From: Gammaproteobacteria bacterium
GTDB lineage: Bacteria > Pseudomonadota > Gammaproteobacteria > Ga0077536
Assembly (NCBI GenBank): GCA_024235015.1
Contig: JACKNG010000009.1
Span: 144,725-208,724 of the forward strand
Reading direction: 5' to 3'
Length of the DNA stretch: 64,000 bases
A program made the position numbers and the translations under genes. Below, piece after piece: positions 44,456 through 51,987 of the stretch (positions are counted from its first letter, which is position 1; every line of letters begins with the position of its first letter). Under the pieces are notes generated by a model. The model made no database searches. It was not told the origin of the DNA and saw only the letters and a list, made by a program, of their open reading frames with translations.

Positions 44456-45251
44456 CGCCGACCGGCACCGGCCGCGCAAGCGCTTCGGGCAGCACTTCCT
44501 CGCCGACCAAGGGGTGATCGACGAAATCGTGGCCCTGGTCGCGCCGGCACCGGGCGACCGGGTACTGGAAATCGGCCCGGGCCAGGGCGTATTGACCGCC
44601 CCGCTGGTCGCTTCCGGCGCCGAGGTCCACGCCATCGAGATCGACCGCGACCTGGCCGCGATGCTGCGCGAGCGCTTCGCCCGGCACGATAATTTCGCGC
44701 TGCACAACACGGACGTCCTCAGCTTCGACTTCGCCACCCTCGCGGCACCGCCGCCGCGCTGGAAGGTCGTCGGCAACCTGCCCTACAACATCTCGACGCC
44801 GCTCCTGATGCGGCTGCTCGAGCATGCCGGGCGTTTCAGCGAACTCGTCGTGATGGTTCAACTCGAGGTCGCCGAGCGGCTCGCGGCCGGCCCCGGCAGC
44901 AAGGCTTATGGCCGCCTCGGCATCGCGGCCCAGCGTCGGGCCGAGGTGCGCAAGCGATTTGAAATCGGGCCGCAGGCCTTCGTACCGCCGCCCAAGGTGG
45001 ATTCCGCCGTGGTGCGACTGGTGCCGCGCAGCGGGGCGCGTGACGCGGCGCTGGACCTGTGTGTCGACGCGCTCGTCAAACGCGCGTTCGGCGCCCGGCG
45101 CAAGACGCTCGCCAATGCCTTGCGCGGCGTGGTCAGCCCCGACCTGCTGAAAGCTTGCGGTATTGCCGCCCAGGCGCGGGCCGAGGAGCTCGCCATCGAC
45201 GATTTCGAGCGTCTCGCAGCCCGCCTGGTGGACACGGACATCCCTTCATGA
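44448..45251 (+). CDS. rsmA: 16S rRNA dimethyladenosine transferase RsmA (KsgA)
   Basis: The 267-residue enzyme has the start RKRFGQHFLADQGVI, the SAM motif VLEIGPGQGVLTAPLVA, and the catalytic NLPYNISTPLL. It dimethylates two adjacent adenosines near the 3' end of 16S rRNA. The start is GTG 44448, inside the end of pdxA. The intergenic DnaA-box region begins directly after its stop. Confidence 0.97.
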   Translation: MSDADRHRPRKRFGQHFLADQGVIDEIVALVAPAPGDRVLEIGPGQGVLTAPLVASGAEVHAIEIDRDLAAMLRERFARHDNFALHNTDVLSFDFATLAAPPPRWKVVGNLPYNISTPLLMRLLEHAGRFSELVVMVQLEVAERLAAGPGSKAYGRLGIAAQRRAEVRKRFEIGPQAFVPPPKVDSAVVRLVPRSGARDAALDLCVDALVKRAFGARRKTLANALRGVVSPDLLKACGIAAQARAEELAIDDFERLAARLVDTDIPS

Positions 45252-45275
45252 CGATTTCGTGACTGCCGCCGCCGC

Positions 45276-45492
45276 TTACCCACAGATCCTGTGGATAAGG
45301 TTGTGTGTTAAGGGTGCAGGAGGCCCCGATCCGCGGCGCATCGCCGGGCTTGCCGTTGGATTGGTTAATATTTATCCAATTCCAATATTATATTTTTAAA
45401 TCAATGGATTGGGTTTCTTTTTGAATGTGAAGCGGCGGCATTCGAAAGTAAGTCCAGGTCACTGACAGGACCATCGCGATCGATGTGCATAA
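45276..45492. promoter_or_regulatory. DnaA-box cluster with A+T-rich core
   Basis: Two perfect DnaA boxes (consensus TTATNCACA) lie on the minus strand at 45290-45298 (TTATCCACA) and 45484-45492 (TTATGCACA). A one-mismatch box, TTACCCACA, lies on the plus strand at 45276-45284, inverted relative to the first with 5 bases between. Between them, bases 45361-45420 are 78% A+T in otherwise GC-rich DNA. This has the parts of a replication-origin-like or DnaA-binding element. The flanking genes converge on it, which is unlike most oriC sites, so a DnaA-titration or regulatory role is also possible. Confidence 0.55.
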
Positions 45493-45498
45493 CGATGC

Positions 45499-45561
45499 AA
45501 AAAAGCAACGCCGACGCCCGCCCCGAAGGCCGGCTTCGACCCTCGGCGGGTCACGCCGAGG
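45499..45561 (-). terminator. Terminator of aroE
   Basis: Just after the aroE stop, CGCCGAGG (45554-45561) and CCTCGGCG (45541-45548) form a perfect 8-bp stem on the transcript. A second GC-rich imperfect hairpin follows and ends in TTTTTT (45504-45499, minus strand). Confidence 0.6.
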
Positions 45562-45565
45562 CCCG

Positions 45566-46414
45566 TCAATCGCCACGCCGCATCGCTTCGATGACCCCGG
45601 CCGTACGCGGCGCGCACCCGTGCCAGACCTCGAACGCGGCGGCGGCCTGTTCGACCAGCATGCCGAGGCCGTCGAGCGCGAGGCGCGCTCCGTGCGCTTC
45701 GGCCCAGCGCGTGAACGGCGTGCCGTCGCGCGCATAGACCATGTCGTAGCAGACCGTGCCCGGGGCGATGACGGCCGCCCCCAGCGGTGGCAGTTCACCA
45801 TGCAGGCTGAGCGAGGTCGCGTTGATTACGAGGTCCGGCGGGTCATCCGGGGCAGCGCCCCAGGCCAGGCTGGCGACGCGGCCGTGCGCGGCGAACGCGG
45901 TGACCAGGGCCTCCGCGCGGGCCGCGCTGCGGTTGCTGATGGTGACCCGTGACGGGCCCGCTTCGAGCAGCGCCGGAAGGACGCCGCGTGCCGCGCCGCC
46001 AGCACCGAGCAGGAGAATCTCGCGGTCTTCGAGTTCGACCCCGTGATTGGCGCCGAGATCGCGCACCAGGCCGAGGCCGTCGGTATTCTCGGCGGCGAGA
46101 CGCCCGCCCTCGAACCACAGGGTATTGGCGGCACCGGCGAGGGCGGCACGCGGGCTGCGGATCTCGGCCAGGCTCCAGGCCTCTTCCTTCAACGGCACGG
46201 TGACGTTCATGCCGCGCCCACCTGCCGTGCGGAATTCGTCCACTGCTGCGGCCAGATCGCCCGCTGCGACCTCGACCCGTTCGTAGATCAGTTCGATCCC
46301 GAATTGCTGCGCGAACGCAGTATGGATCCCAGGAGATCGACTGTGCCCGATGGGGCTGCCGACGACGCAGAAGTAGCGATTCGGCGGGTAATGCTCGGTA
46401 AACCAGCGTGCCAT
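45566..46414 (-). CDS. aroE: Shikimate dehydrogenase AroE
   Basis: The 282-residue enzyme has the shikimate-binding VVGSPIGHSRSPGIHTAFA, the catalytic lysine in MNVTVPLKEEAW, NTDGLGLVRDLG, and the NADP loop LLGAGGAARGVLPALL followed by ISNRSAARAEAL. It reduces 3-dehydroshikimate to shikimate. The length is slightly above the E. coli enzyme (272). It lies 30 bases downstream of the cNMP-rhodanese gene. Confidence 0.96.
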   Translation of the reverse strand: MARWFTEHYPPNRYFCVVGSPIGHSRSPGIHTAFAQQFGIELIYERVEVAAGDLAAAVDEFRTAGGRGMNVTVPLKEEAWSLAEIRSPRAALAGAANTLWFEGGRLAAENTDGLGLVRDLGANHGVELEDREILLLGAGGAARGVLPALLEAGPSRVTISNRSAARAEALVTAFAAHGRVASLAWGAAPDDPPDLVINATSLSLHGELPPLGAAVIAPGTVCYDMVYARDGTPFTRWAEAHGARLALDGLGMLVEQAAAAFEVWHGCAPRTAGVIEAMRRGD

Positions 46415-46444
46415 CGCGACGGGCGCGGCGCAGGCCGCGCGGGC

Positions 46445-47500
46445 TCAGCCCTCGGCCTGTTCCAGCAGACCGCCCTGCAGCACGTAGGTTTCGAAACCGC
46501 GCTCGCTGAGCAGGAACGCGGCGGCCGAGCTGCGCCGGCCGGTATCGCAGTAGACGATGTAGGCAACCTGCGGGTCCAGCGAATCGGCTTTCAGCCGCAG
46601 CATGAACAGGGGGATGTTGACGCTGCCCGGCAAGCCATTGTTCTGGTGCTCACTTTCGAGGCGGACGTCGAGCAGCTTGCTGCCCTGGGCAACCCGCTCG
46701 TTGGCCTCGTCGAGCGAGATCCAGCTCAGCATCGGCTCTTTCAGCAAGGCGTTGAAATCGTCCTTGGACAGGCGCATCAGCGTGCCGTCGGTGTCCATGG
46801 TGATGGTCGCGTTGCGCTTGGCCTCGGACAGCAGCGCCTCCTCGCCGAAGGCGTCGCCGTCCTTGAGCGTGGCCAGGGTGAGTTCGGCGCCGGTCTTGGA
46901 AGCGCGCGTCACCTTGGCCTTACCGTGCTTGATGATGTAGTAGTAATCGCCGTCGTCGCCCTGCTTGATGACGACCTCGCCGGCGCGCATGGGGACTTCC
47001 TGCATGCGCATGAACATCTGCTGGATGTTGGCCGGCGGCACCTGCAGGAAAGCCTGCGACTGCAGGATGCGGGTCATCCAGTCGCTGTCGTCGTCCTCGC
47101 CGTCCTCGTCGACCTGGATCTCGTTGACTTCGATCCCGGACAGCTGGTCCCAGGTCAGCAGGATGTCGAGCAGGTCGGAATCGAACCGCGTGATCTTGCA
47201 CGGGGTCTTGGCCCGCGCCGTCTGTTTGCGCGGCTGCGAATTCGCCAGCGGATGCTTGGCGGCATCGGTACCGCCGCGCAGGGTCGAACTCTGCCCCGCG
47301 TCGTCGGCCAGGGTGACTTCACCCTCGAGCAGGTAAACGGTCTTGCGGTCGACGTCACCGGCTTTGAAGATGGTCTTGCCCGGGGCGATCTCCTCGATGA
47401 AGGCCTTGCCGGCAAGTTCCTGAAAATTCTCGGCGTTCAGTGCATTGGGCGGGACCAGCGTCTTCAGGATGTTCTTGTCTACGAGTTGCCCTTCTGACAT
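46445..47500 (-). CDS. Double cyclic-nucleotide-binding domain and rhodanese fusion protein
   Basis: The 351-residue protein has a degenerate cNMP-binding domain (about residues 15-100), a second cNMP-binding domain (about 140-260) with VVIKQGDDGDYYYIIKHGKAKVTR and the phosphate-cassette-like GDAFGEEALLSEAKRNATI, and a C-terminal rhodanese domain (about 265-350) with LLDVRLESEHQNNGLPGSVNIPL and the active-site loop YCDTGRRSSAAAF. It has no signal peptide, so it is cytoplasmic. It may link cyclic nucleotide levels to sulfur or redox chemistry; the window also encodes a CHASE2 cyclase. Substrate and target are unknown. Confidence 0.87.
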   Translation of the reverse strand: MSEGQLVDKNILKTLVPPNALNAENFQELAGKAFIEEIAPGKTIFKAGDVDRKTVYLLEGEVTLADDAGQSSTLRGGTDAAKHPLANSQPRKQTARAKTPCKITRFDSDLLDILLTWDQLSGIEVNEIQVDEDGEDDDSDWMTRILQSQAFLQVPPANIQQMFMRMQEVPMRAGEVVIKQGDDGDYYYIIKHGKAKVTRASKTGAELTLATLKDGDAFGEEALLSEAKRNATITMDTDGTLMRLSKDDFNALLKEPMLSWISLDEANERVAQGSKLLDVRLESEHQNNGLPGSVNIPLFMLRLKADSLDPQVAYIVYCDTGRRSSAAAFLLSERGFETYVLQGGLLEQAEG

Positions 47501-47679
47501 GTCACTTCACTGCTGGATTGAAATGCGAAAGCGTCGTCTCCCCGCCGCCGTCCCGCCGGCAGCGGGTGCGGAATGACCGTTGCGCAGGCTCGCGGGCTTG
47601 CCTGCTTCGGTCACGACCGACGGGGGGATCAGCGTGACATTGTATGCGCAGGTCGGGGGCAAGGGAACGGGCACCACGC

Positions 47680-47721
47680 AAAATCTGCGCTGCCGCCGGG
47701 GGCCCGACATGCCCCCGGCGG
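47680..47721 (-). terminator. Terminator after the first amtB
   Basis: GCCCCCGGCGG (47711-47721) and CCGCCGGGGGC (47693-47703) form a perfect 11-bp stem with a 7-base loop on the minus-strand transcript, starting 10 bases after the amtB stop. A TTTT tract follows 9 bases later (47683-47680). Confidence 0.65.
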
Positions 47722-47730
47722 CTACCTCGT

Positions 47731-49014
47731 CTAGAGGATGTAACCGCGTTCGTCGTGCTCGCCGATGTCGAGGCCCCCGGTCTCGGTCTCGGGCGCGACA
47801 CGCAAGCCGACCACGGCCTGGGTCAGGCGCAGCAGGACCCAGGTCGCCACCGCACACCACACGCCGGTGGCGGCGACGCCGAGCGCCTGGACGCCGAGCT
47901 GCGAGCCCATCGACATGCCCTCGGCGTAGCCCGCGCCGCCCAGGTTGTCCGCGACGAACACCCCCGCGAGCAGGGTGCCGAGAATGCCGCCGACCCCGTG
48001 CACGGGAAAGACGTCGAGGGAGTCGTCGATCTGCAGGGTGCGCTTGACGGCCTGGGTCGAGAAGTAGCACACCACGCCGGCGGCGAGGCCGATGACGAGT
48101 GCGCCGCCAACCCCCACGAAGCCCGAGGCCGGTGTGATCGTGCCGAGCCCGGCGACCATGCCGGTGACGATACCGAGAACGCTCGGCTTGCCATGCTTGA
48201 TCCACTCGATGCTCATCCAGGCCAGCGAGCCGGCGGCGGCCGAGATGTGCGTGACCAGCATGGCCATGCCGGCGTCACCGTTGGCGGCCACCGCACTACC
48301 GGCATTGAAGCCGAACCAGCCCACCCACAGCATCGAGGCCCCGGTCACCGTCATGGTCAGGTTGTGCGGCATCATCGCGGTCTGCGGGAAACCGCGGCGG
48401 TTGCCGATGACGAGCGCGGTGACGATGGCGGCGACGCCGGCATTGACGTGCACCACCGTGCCACCGGCGAAATCGAGCAGGCCGCGCTCGGCCAGCCAGC
48501 CCCCGCCCCAGACCCAGTGGCACACCGGCACGTAGACGACCAGCAGCCACAACGCGCTGAACAGCATCACGGCGGCGAACTTCATGCGCTCGGCGAAGCC
48601 GCCGACGATGAGCGCCGGGGTGATGATGGCGAAGGTCATCTGGAACATGACGAACACCGATTCCGGGATCGAGCCGGCCAGGCCGTCCCGGGTGACGTCC
48701 GCAAGCAGCACGTTGCCGCCGCCGATCCAGGCATTGAGGTCGCCGCCGTCGCCGAACGCCAGGCCGTAGCCGCCGAGCACCCACAACAGGGTCATCGCGC
48801 AGGTCAGTGCGAAACACTGCATCAGCACCGACAGGACGTTCTTGCTGCGTACCAGGCCGCCGTAGAACAAGGCCAGCCCGGGCAGGGTCATGAACAGGAC
48901 CAGCGCGGTCGAGGTCAGCAACCATGCGCTGTCACCGCTGTTCAGATCATCGGCAAACACCGCCTGCGGCAGCGTGGACATCAACAAGACAAACAGACAA
49001 CGAGCCATCGTCAT
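47731..49014 (-). CDS. amtB: Ammonium transporter AmtB (copy 1, with signal peptide)
   Basis: The 427-residue protein has a signal peptide (MTMARCLFVLLMSTLPQAVFA) and 11 predicted membrane helices. The twin pore histidines are in GGTVVHVNAGVAAI and FPVHGVGGILGTLLAGVF, and the C-terminus GGLDIGEHDERGY contacts GlnK. It moves ammonium into the cell. It is paired with glnK 57 bases upstream. It differs clearly from the second Amt gene at 49.7 kb, which has no signal peptide. Confidence 0.95.
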   Translation of the reverse strand: MTMARCLFVLLMSTLPQAVFADDLNSGDSAWLLTSTALVLFMTLPGLALFYGGLVRSKNVLSVLMQCFALTCAMTLLWVLGGYGLAFGDGGDLNAWIGGGNVLLADVTRDGLAGSIPESVFVMFQMTFAIITPALIVGGFAERMKFAAVMLFSALWLLVVYVPVCHWVWGGGWLAERGLLDFAGGTVVHVNAGVAAIVTALVIGNRRGFPQTAMMPHNLTMTVTGASMLWVGWFGFNAGSAVAANGDAGMAMLVTHISAAAGSLAWMSIEWIKHGKPSVLGIVTGMVAGLGTITPASGFVGVGGALVIGLAAGVVCYFSTQAVKRTLQIDDSLDVFPVHGVGGILGTLLAGVFVADNLGGAGYAEGMSMGSQLGVQALGVAATGVWCAVATWVLLRLTQAVVGLRVAPETETGGLDIGEHDERGYIL

Positions 49015-49071
49015 CCCCTCCCAAGGAAGTCGTGTGAGCGAGTAGAAAGCGGGTGAGTGTCGGCGTGCGCG

Positions 49072-49410
49072 TCAGACGGCGTCCGGACCGGTCTCGCCGG
49101 TACGGATACGCACGACTTCGAGCAGTTCGCTGACGAAAATCTTGCCGTCGCCGATGGACTCGGTGTTGGCAGCGCCGCGGATGGCGTCGACGACATCGTC
49201 GAGCTGGTCGTCGGCGACCGCGACTTCCACTTTGATCTTGGGCAGGAAGTCGACGACGTATTCGGCGCCGCGGTAGAGCTCGGTATGGCCCTTCTGGCGG
49301 CCGAAACCCTTCAGCTCGGTGACGGTCATGCCGTGCACGCCGCGTTCCGACAGGGCTTCACGGACGTCGTCGAGCTTGAATGGTTTGATGATTGCGGTAA
49401 CGAGTTTCAT
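49072..49410 (-). CDS. glnK: P-II nitrogen regulatory protein GlnK (copy 1)
   Basis: The 112-residue protein matches P-II from end to end: MKLVTAIIKPFKLDDVREAL, the T-loop with the uridylylation tyrosine in GHTELYRGAEYVVDFLPK, and VSELLEVVRIRTGETG. It senses ATP, ADP and 2-oxoglutarate and blocks AmtB when nitrogen is plentiful. The ATG at 49410 is the universal P-II start; the frame is open further upstream but not conserved. It lies upstream of amtB copy 1. Confidence 0.97.
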   Translation of the reverse strand: MKLVTAIIKPFKLDDVREALSERGVHGMTVTELKGFGRQKGHTELYRGAEYVVDFLPKIKVEVAVADDQLDDVVDAIRGAANTESIGDGKIFVSELLEVVRIRTGETGPDAV

Positions 49411-49725
49411 TGCGTCTCTCCAAGAACTTGCGGCACCGCCCACCGGTAGCGAACCGCCGGCGACCGGAACCTGGATTGCGACCCTCCTCGGGACGGCTGA
49501 CCGTCCCTCCGCGCGCCCGGCCGGAAGCCGGATGGGCACGGGTTCTCCTGCTCACACGAACGGCGCCTATTAACGCACGTTCGCCAGAAATTGCCAGCGA
49601 GCGGGCCATCTGTCGGGTGCTTCGTTCCGGCTGCTCCCCGAAAGCTGCCGGAATGCGCAGCGGGGCGCCTGACGGCGCCCCGCAATTCCCTCGATGGCCT
49701 CGAGCAGGTCTCGCCGGCCCGGGCT
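49411..49725. other. Intergenic region between the two glnK-amt pairs
   Basis: No gene is seen. A perfect hairpin (GCGGGGCGCC, loop TGAC, GGCGCCCCGC) at 49660-49683 lies 43 bases after the second amt stop and probably ends or attenuates that transcript, although no T-run follows. The leader of glnK copy 1 must lie in the remaining part; no promoter with correct spacing was found. Confidence 0.5.
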
Positions 49726-50976
49726 TCAGCCCTTGATGAACTCGGGGTAGGCCTCGAGCCCGCACTCCCCGATGTCGCAGCCTTCGCTCTCTTCCTCCTC
49801 GGTGACACGGATGCCGATGGTCGCCTTGAGGATGGCCCACACGATGAGTGAGCAGACGAAGACCCAGACGAAGATCATCGCGATGCCGAGCAGCTGGGCG
49901 CCGAGCGAGGCGTCCTCGTTGGACAGCACCACCGCGAGCAGACCCCAGATACCGGCGACGCCGTGGACCGAGATGGCGCCGACGGGATCGTCGATCTTGG
50001 CGCGGTCGATGGCGACGATGGAGAACACCACCAGCACACCACCCACGGCGCCGATGATGGTCGCCAGCAGCGGAGTCGGCGTCAGCGGCTCGGCGGTGAT
50101 CGCCACCAGCCCGGCCAGCGCCCCGTTCAGCGCCATGGTCAGGTCGGCCTTGCCGAACAGCAGGCGCGCGGTGATGAGCGCCGCGATGCAGCCGCCGCAG
50201 GCCGCGGTGTTGGTGTTGACGAACACCATCGCCACCGCATTGGCCTCAGCGACGTCGGAGACCTTGAGCTCGGAGCCGCCGTTGAAGCCGAACCACCCGA
50301 ACCAGAGCAGGAACGTGCCCAGGGTGGCGAGCGGCAGGTTGGCGCCCGGGATCGGGTTGATGCGTCCGTCCGCGCCGTACTTGCCCTTGCGCGCCCCGAG
50401 CAGGAGCACGCCGGCGAGTGCCGCCGCCGCACCGGTCATGTGCACCACGCCCGAGCCGGCGAAGTCGAGGAAGCCCTTCTGGTCGAGGAAGCCGCCGCCC
50501 CATTTCCAGTATCCCTCGATGGGATAGATGAACGCCGTCATCACCACCGCGAAGGCGAGGAAGGCCCACAGCTTCATCCGTTCGGCCACGGCGCCGGATA
50601 CGACCGACATCGAGGCGGCGACGAACACGGCCTGGAAGAAGAAGTCGGACAACCCGGAATAGTAGGTGTCACCGCCACTGGCGATGACGGCCTCGGCCGC
50701 GTTGTCGGTGGCGCCGAGGATACTCGGCAGGCCGGGCCACAGCGCAGACGCGCCGTCACCGGGGTACATCAGCGCGTAGCCGCACAGCAGGTACATCACG
50801 CAAGCCACGGCATACAGCACGATGTTCTTGGTGAGGATCTCGGCGGTGTTCTTCGACCGCACGAGTCCGGCCTCGAGCATGGCGAAGCCGCATGCCATCA
50901 GCATGACGAAAGCGCCCATGACGAGGAAATAAAAGGTGTCGAGTGCGTATTTCACTTCAATGACCGACGCATCCAC
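49726..50976 (-). CDS. amtB: Ammonium transporter (copy 2, no signal peptide)
   Basis: The 416-residue protein has 11 predicted membrane helices starting directly with KYALDTFYFLVMGAFVMLMACGFAMLEAGLVRSKN, so no signal peptide is present. Pore histidines are in SGVVHMTGAAAAL and ISVHGVAGIWG. The C-terminus ends SEGCDIGECGLEAYPEFIKG and would meet GlnK. It belongs to a different Amt subgroup from copy 1, so the pair is not a recent duplication. glnK copy 2 lies 47 bases upstream. Confidence 0.95.
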   Translation of the reverse strand: MDASVIEVKYALDTFYFLVMGAFVMLMACGFAMLEAGLVRSKNTAEILTKNIVLYAVACVMYLLCGYALMYPGDGASALWPGLPSILGATDNAAEAVIASGGDTYYSGLSDFFFQAVFVAASMSVVSGAVAERMKLWAFLAFAVVMTAFIYPIEGYWKWGGGFLDQKGFLDFAGSGVVHMTGAAAALAGVLLLGARKGKYGADGRINPIPGANLPLATLGTFLLWFGWFGFNGGSELKVSDVAEANAVAMVFVNTNTAACGGCIAALITARLLFGKADLTMALNGALAGLVAITAEPLTPTPLLATIIGAVGGVLVVFSIVAIDRAKIDDPVGAISVHGVAGIWGLLAVVLSNEDASLGAQLLGIAMIFVWVFVCSLIVWAILKATIGIRVTEEEESEGCDIGECGLEAYPEFIKG

Positions 50977-51023
50977 TGGCTTGTCCTCCTAAGAATGGAA
51001 ATCGGGTTGGGGGCGACGCGCGC

Positions 51024-51362
51024 TCAGAGCGCTTCGGCGCCCGTTTCGCCGGTGCGAATGCGCACGGCCTCGATGAGCTCGGTGACGAAAATCTTGCCGT
51101 CGCCGATCTTGCCGGTGCCGGTGGCCTTCTTGATGGCGTCGATGACGTCGCCGACCTGGTCGTCCGCGACCGCGACTTCGAGCTTGGACTTGGGCAGGAA
51201 GTCCACCACGTACTCGGCGCCGCGGTAGAGTTCGGTGTGGCCTTTCTGGCGGCCGAAGCCCTTGACTTCGGTCACGGTGAGACCCTGGATTCCGATGTCC
51301 GACAACGCCTCGCGGGCGTCATCGAGTTTGAATGGTTTGATAATCGCGGTGACCAGTTTCAT
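51024..51362 (-). CDS. glnK: P-II nitrogen regulatory protein GlnK (copy 2)
   Basis: The 112-residue P-II protein has the T-loop tyrosine in GHTELYRGAEYVVDFLPK and the C-terminal VTELIEAVRIRTGETGAEAL. It is closely similar to copy 1, differing mainly in helix 1, the B-loop region and the part around residues 75-85. It would regulate the second Amt transporter. A sigma-54-like promoter lies about 85 bases upstream. Confidence 0.97.
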   Translation of the reverse strand: MKLVTAIIKPFKLDDAREALSDIGIQGLTVTEVKGFGRQKGHTELYRGAEYVVDFLPKSKLEVAVADDQVGDVIDAIKKATGTGKIGDGKIFVTELIEAVRIRTGETGAEAL

Positions 51363-51445
51363 TGCAATGTCCTCGTGGCATGCAGGCTAGACCTGTCGTC
51401 GCCAGCGCTCGCCCGAACGCGGCTCGTGACTTGGCGATTGCGCAA

Positions 51446-51461
51446 TGCATCATGTATGCCA
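51446..51461 (-). promoter_or_regulatory. Sigma-54-like promoter of glnK copy 2
   Basis: On the minus strand TGGCAT, 5 bases, ATGCA matches the sigma-54 consensus TGGCAC-N5-TTGCA, with the invariant GG and GC at the correct spacing. Transcription would start near 51435, about 73 bases ahead of glnK. glnK-amtB operons are classical NtrC/sigma-54 targets. Confidence 0.55.
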
Positions 51462-51546
51462 TGGAGCCCAAGGCAATGAACCAGAAGGGTTTTTCTAAAT
51501 CTGCTCGATTCCGGGGCAAATCGTTGATGGGTAGGACGGCGGTTTA

Positions 51547-51563
51547 CGCACCGTTTTGATGCG
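51547..51563 (-). promoter_or_regulatory. Possible NtrC enhancer site
   Basis: CGCACC, 5 bases, GATGCG forms a near-perfect dyad resembling the NtrC site (TGCACC-N5-GGTGCA). It lies about 120 bases upstream of the start predicted for the sigma-54-like promoter, a usual enhancer distance. Only one such site was seen. Confidence 0.35.
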
Positions 51564-51652
51564 AACCTCGCGGAGTGTTGCACCAGTCCGGCGCAGACGG
51601 TCCGGGTCGTCGGCCCGGTTATGATGTGCCGTCCACCGCAGGAGACCGTCAG

Positions 51653-51904
51653 GTGATCGATCTGAAGCAAATCGAAGCGCTCAGCGCCCGTATCAGTGGC
51701 CTGTTACCGGCCGACGCGCGGCTATTGCAAGAGGAATTCAAGGCCAACCTGCGGCCACTGTTGGAGTCGGCACTGGCCCGGATGGACCTCGTGACCCGCG
51801 AGGAATTCGATGCCCAGACCCGCGTGCTCGCCCACACCCGGGCCAAGCTCGAACGCCTCGAACAACAACTGGCCGAGTTCGAACGCGATGCCCGCGTCGA
51901 GTGA
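51653..51904 (+). CDS. ubiK: Ubiquinone biosynthesis accessory factor UbiK (BMFP domain)
   Basis: The 83-residue protein starts VIDLKQIEALSARISGLLP and has the amphipathic core FKANLRPLLESALARMDLVTREEFDAQTRVLAHTRAKLERLEQQL, a trimeric coiled coil typical of YqiC/UbiK. UbiK helps the soluble ubiquinone-making complex and binds lipid. The GTG at 51653 has a GGAGA ribosome site 9 bases upstream. comM follows after 83 bases, as often seen. Confidence 0.9.
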   Translation: MIDLKQIEALSARISGLLPADARLLQEEFKANLRPLLESALARMDLVTREEFDAQTRVLAHTRAKLERLEQQLAEFERDARVE

Positions 51905-51987
51905 CCGGCTCGCCGCGGCTGCGGCGGCCAGCTAGACTTGCCAACCACGGCCCGCAGGACGCGGGTTCCGCACCATGCAGGGATCGC

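Noticed and set aside
49583..49596. TGGC-rich sequence ahead of glnK copy 1 resembling a sigma-54 promoter
   Set aside because: The spacing between the GG and GC elements is one base short, and sigma-54 promoters tolerate this poorly.
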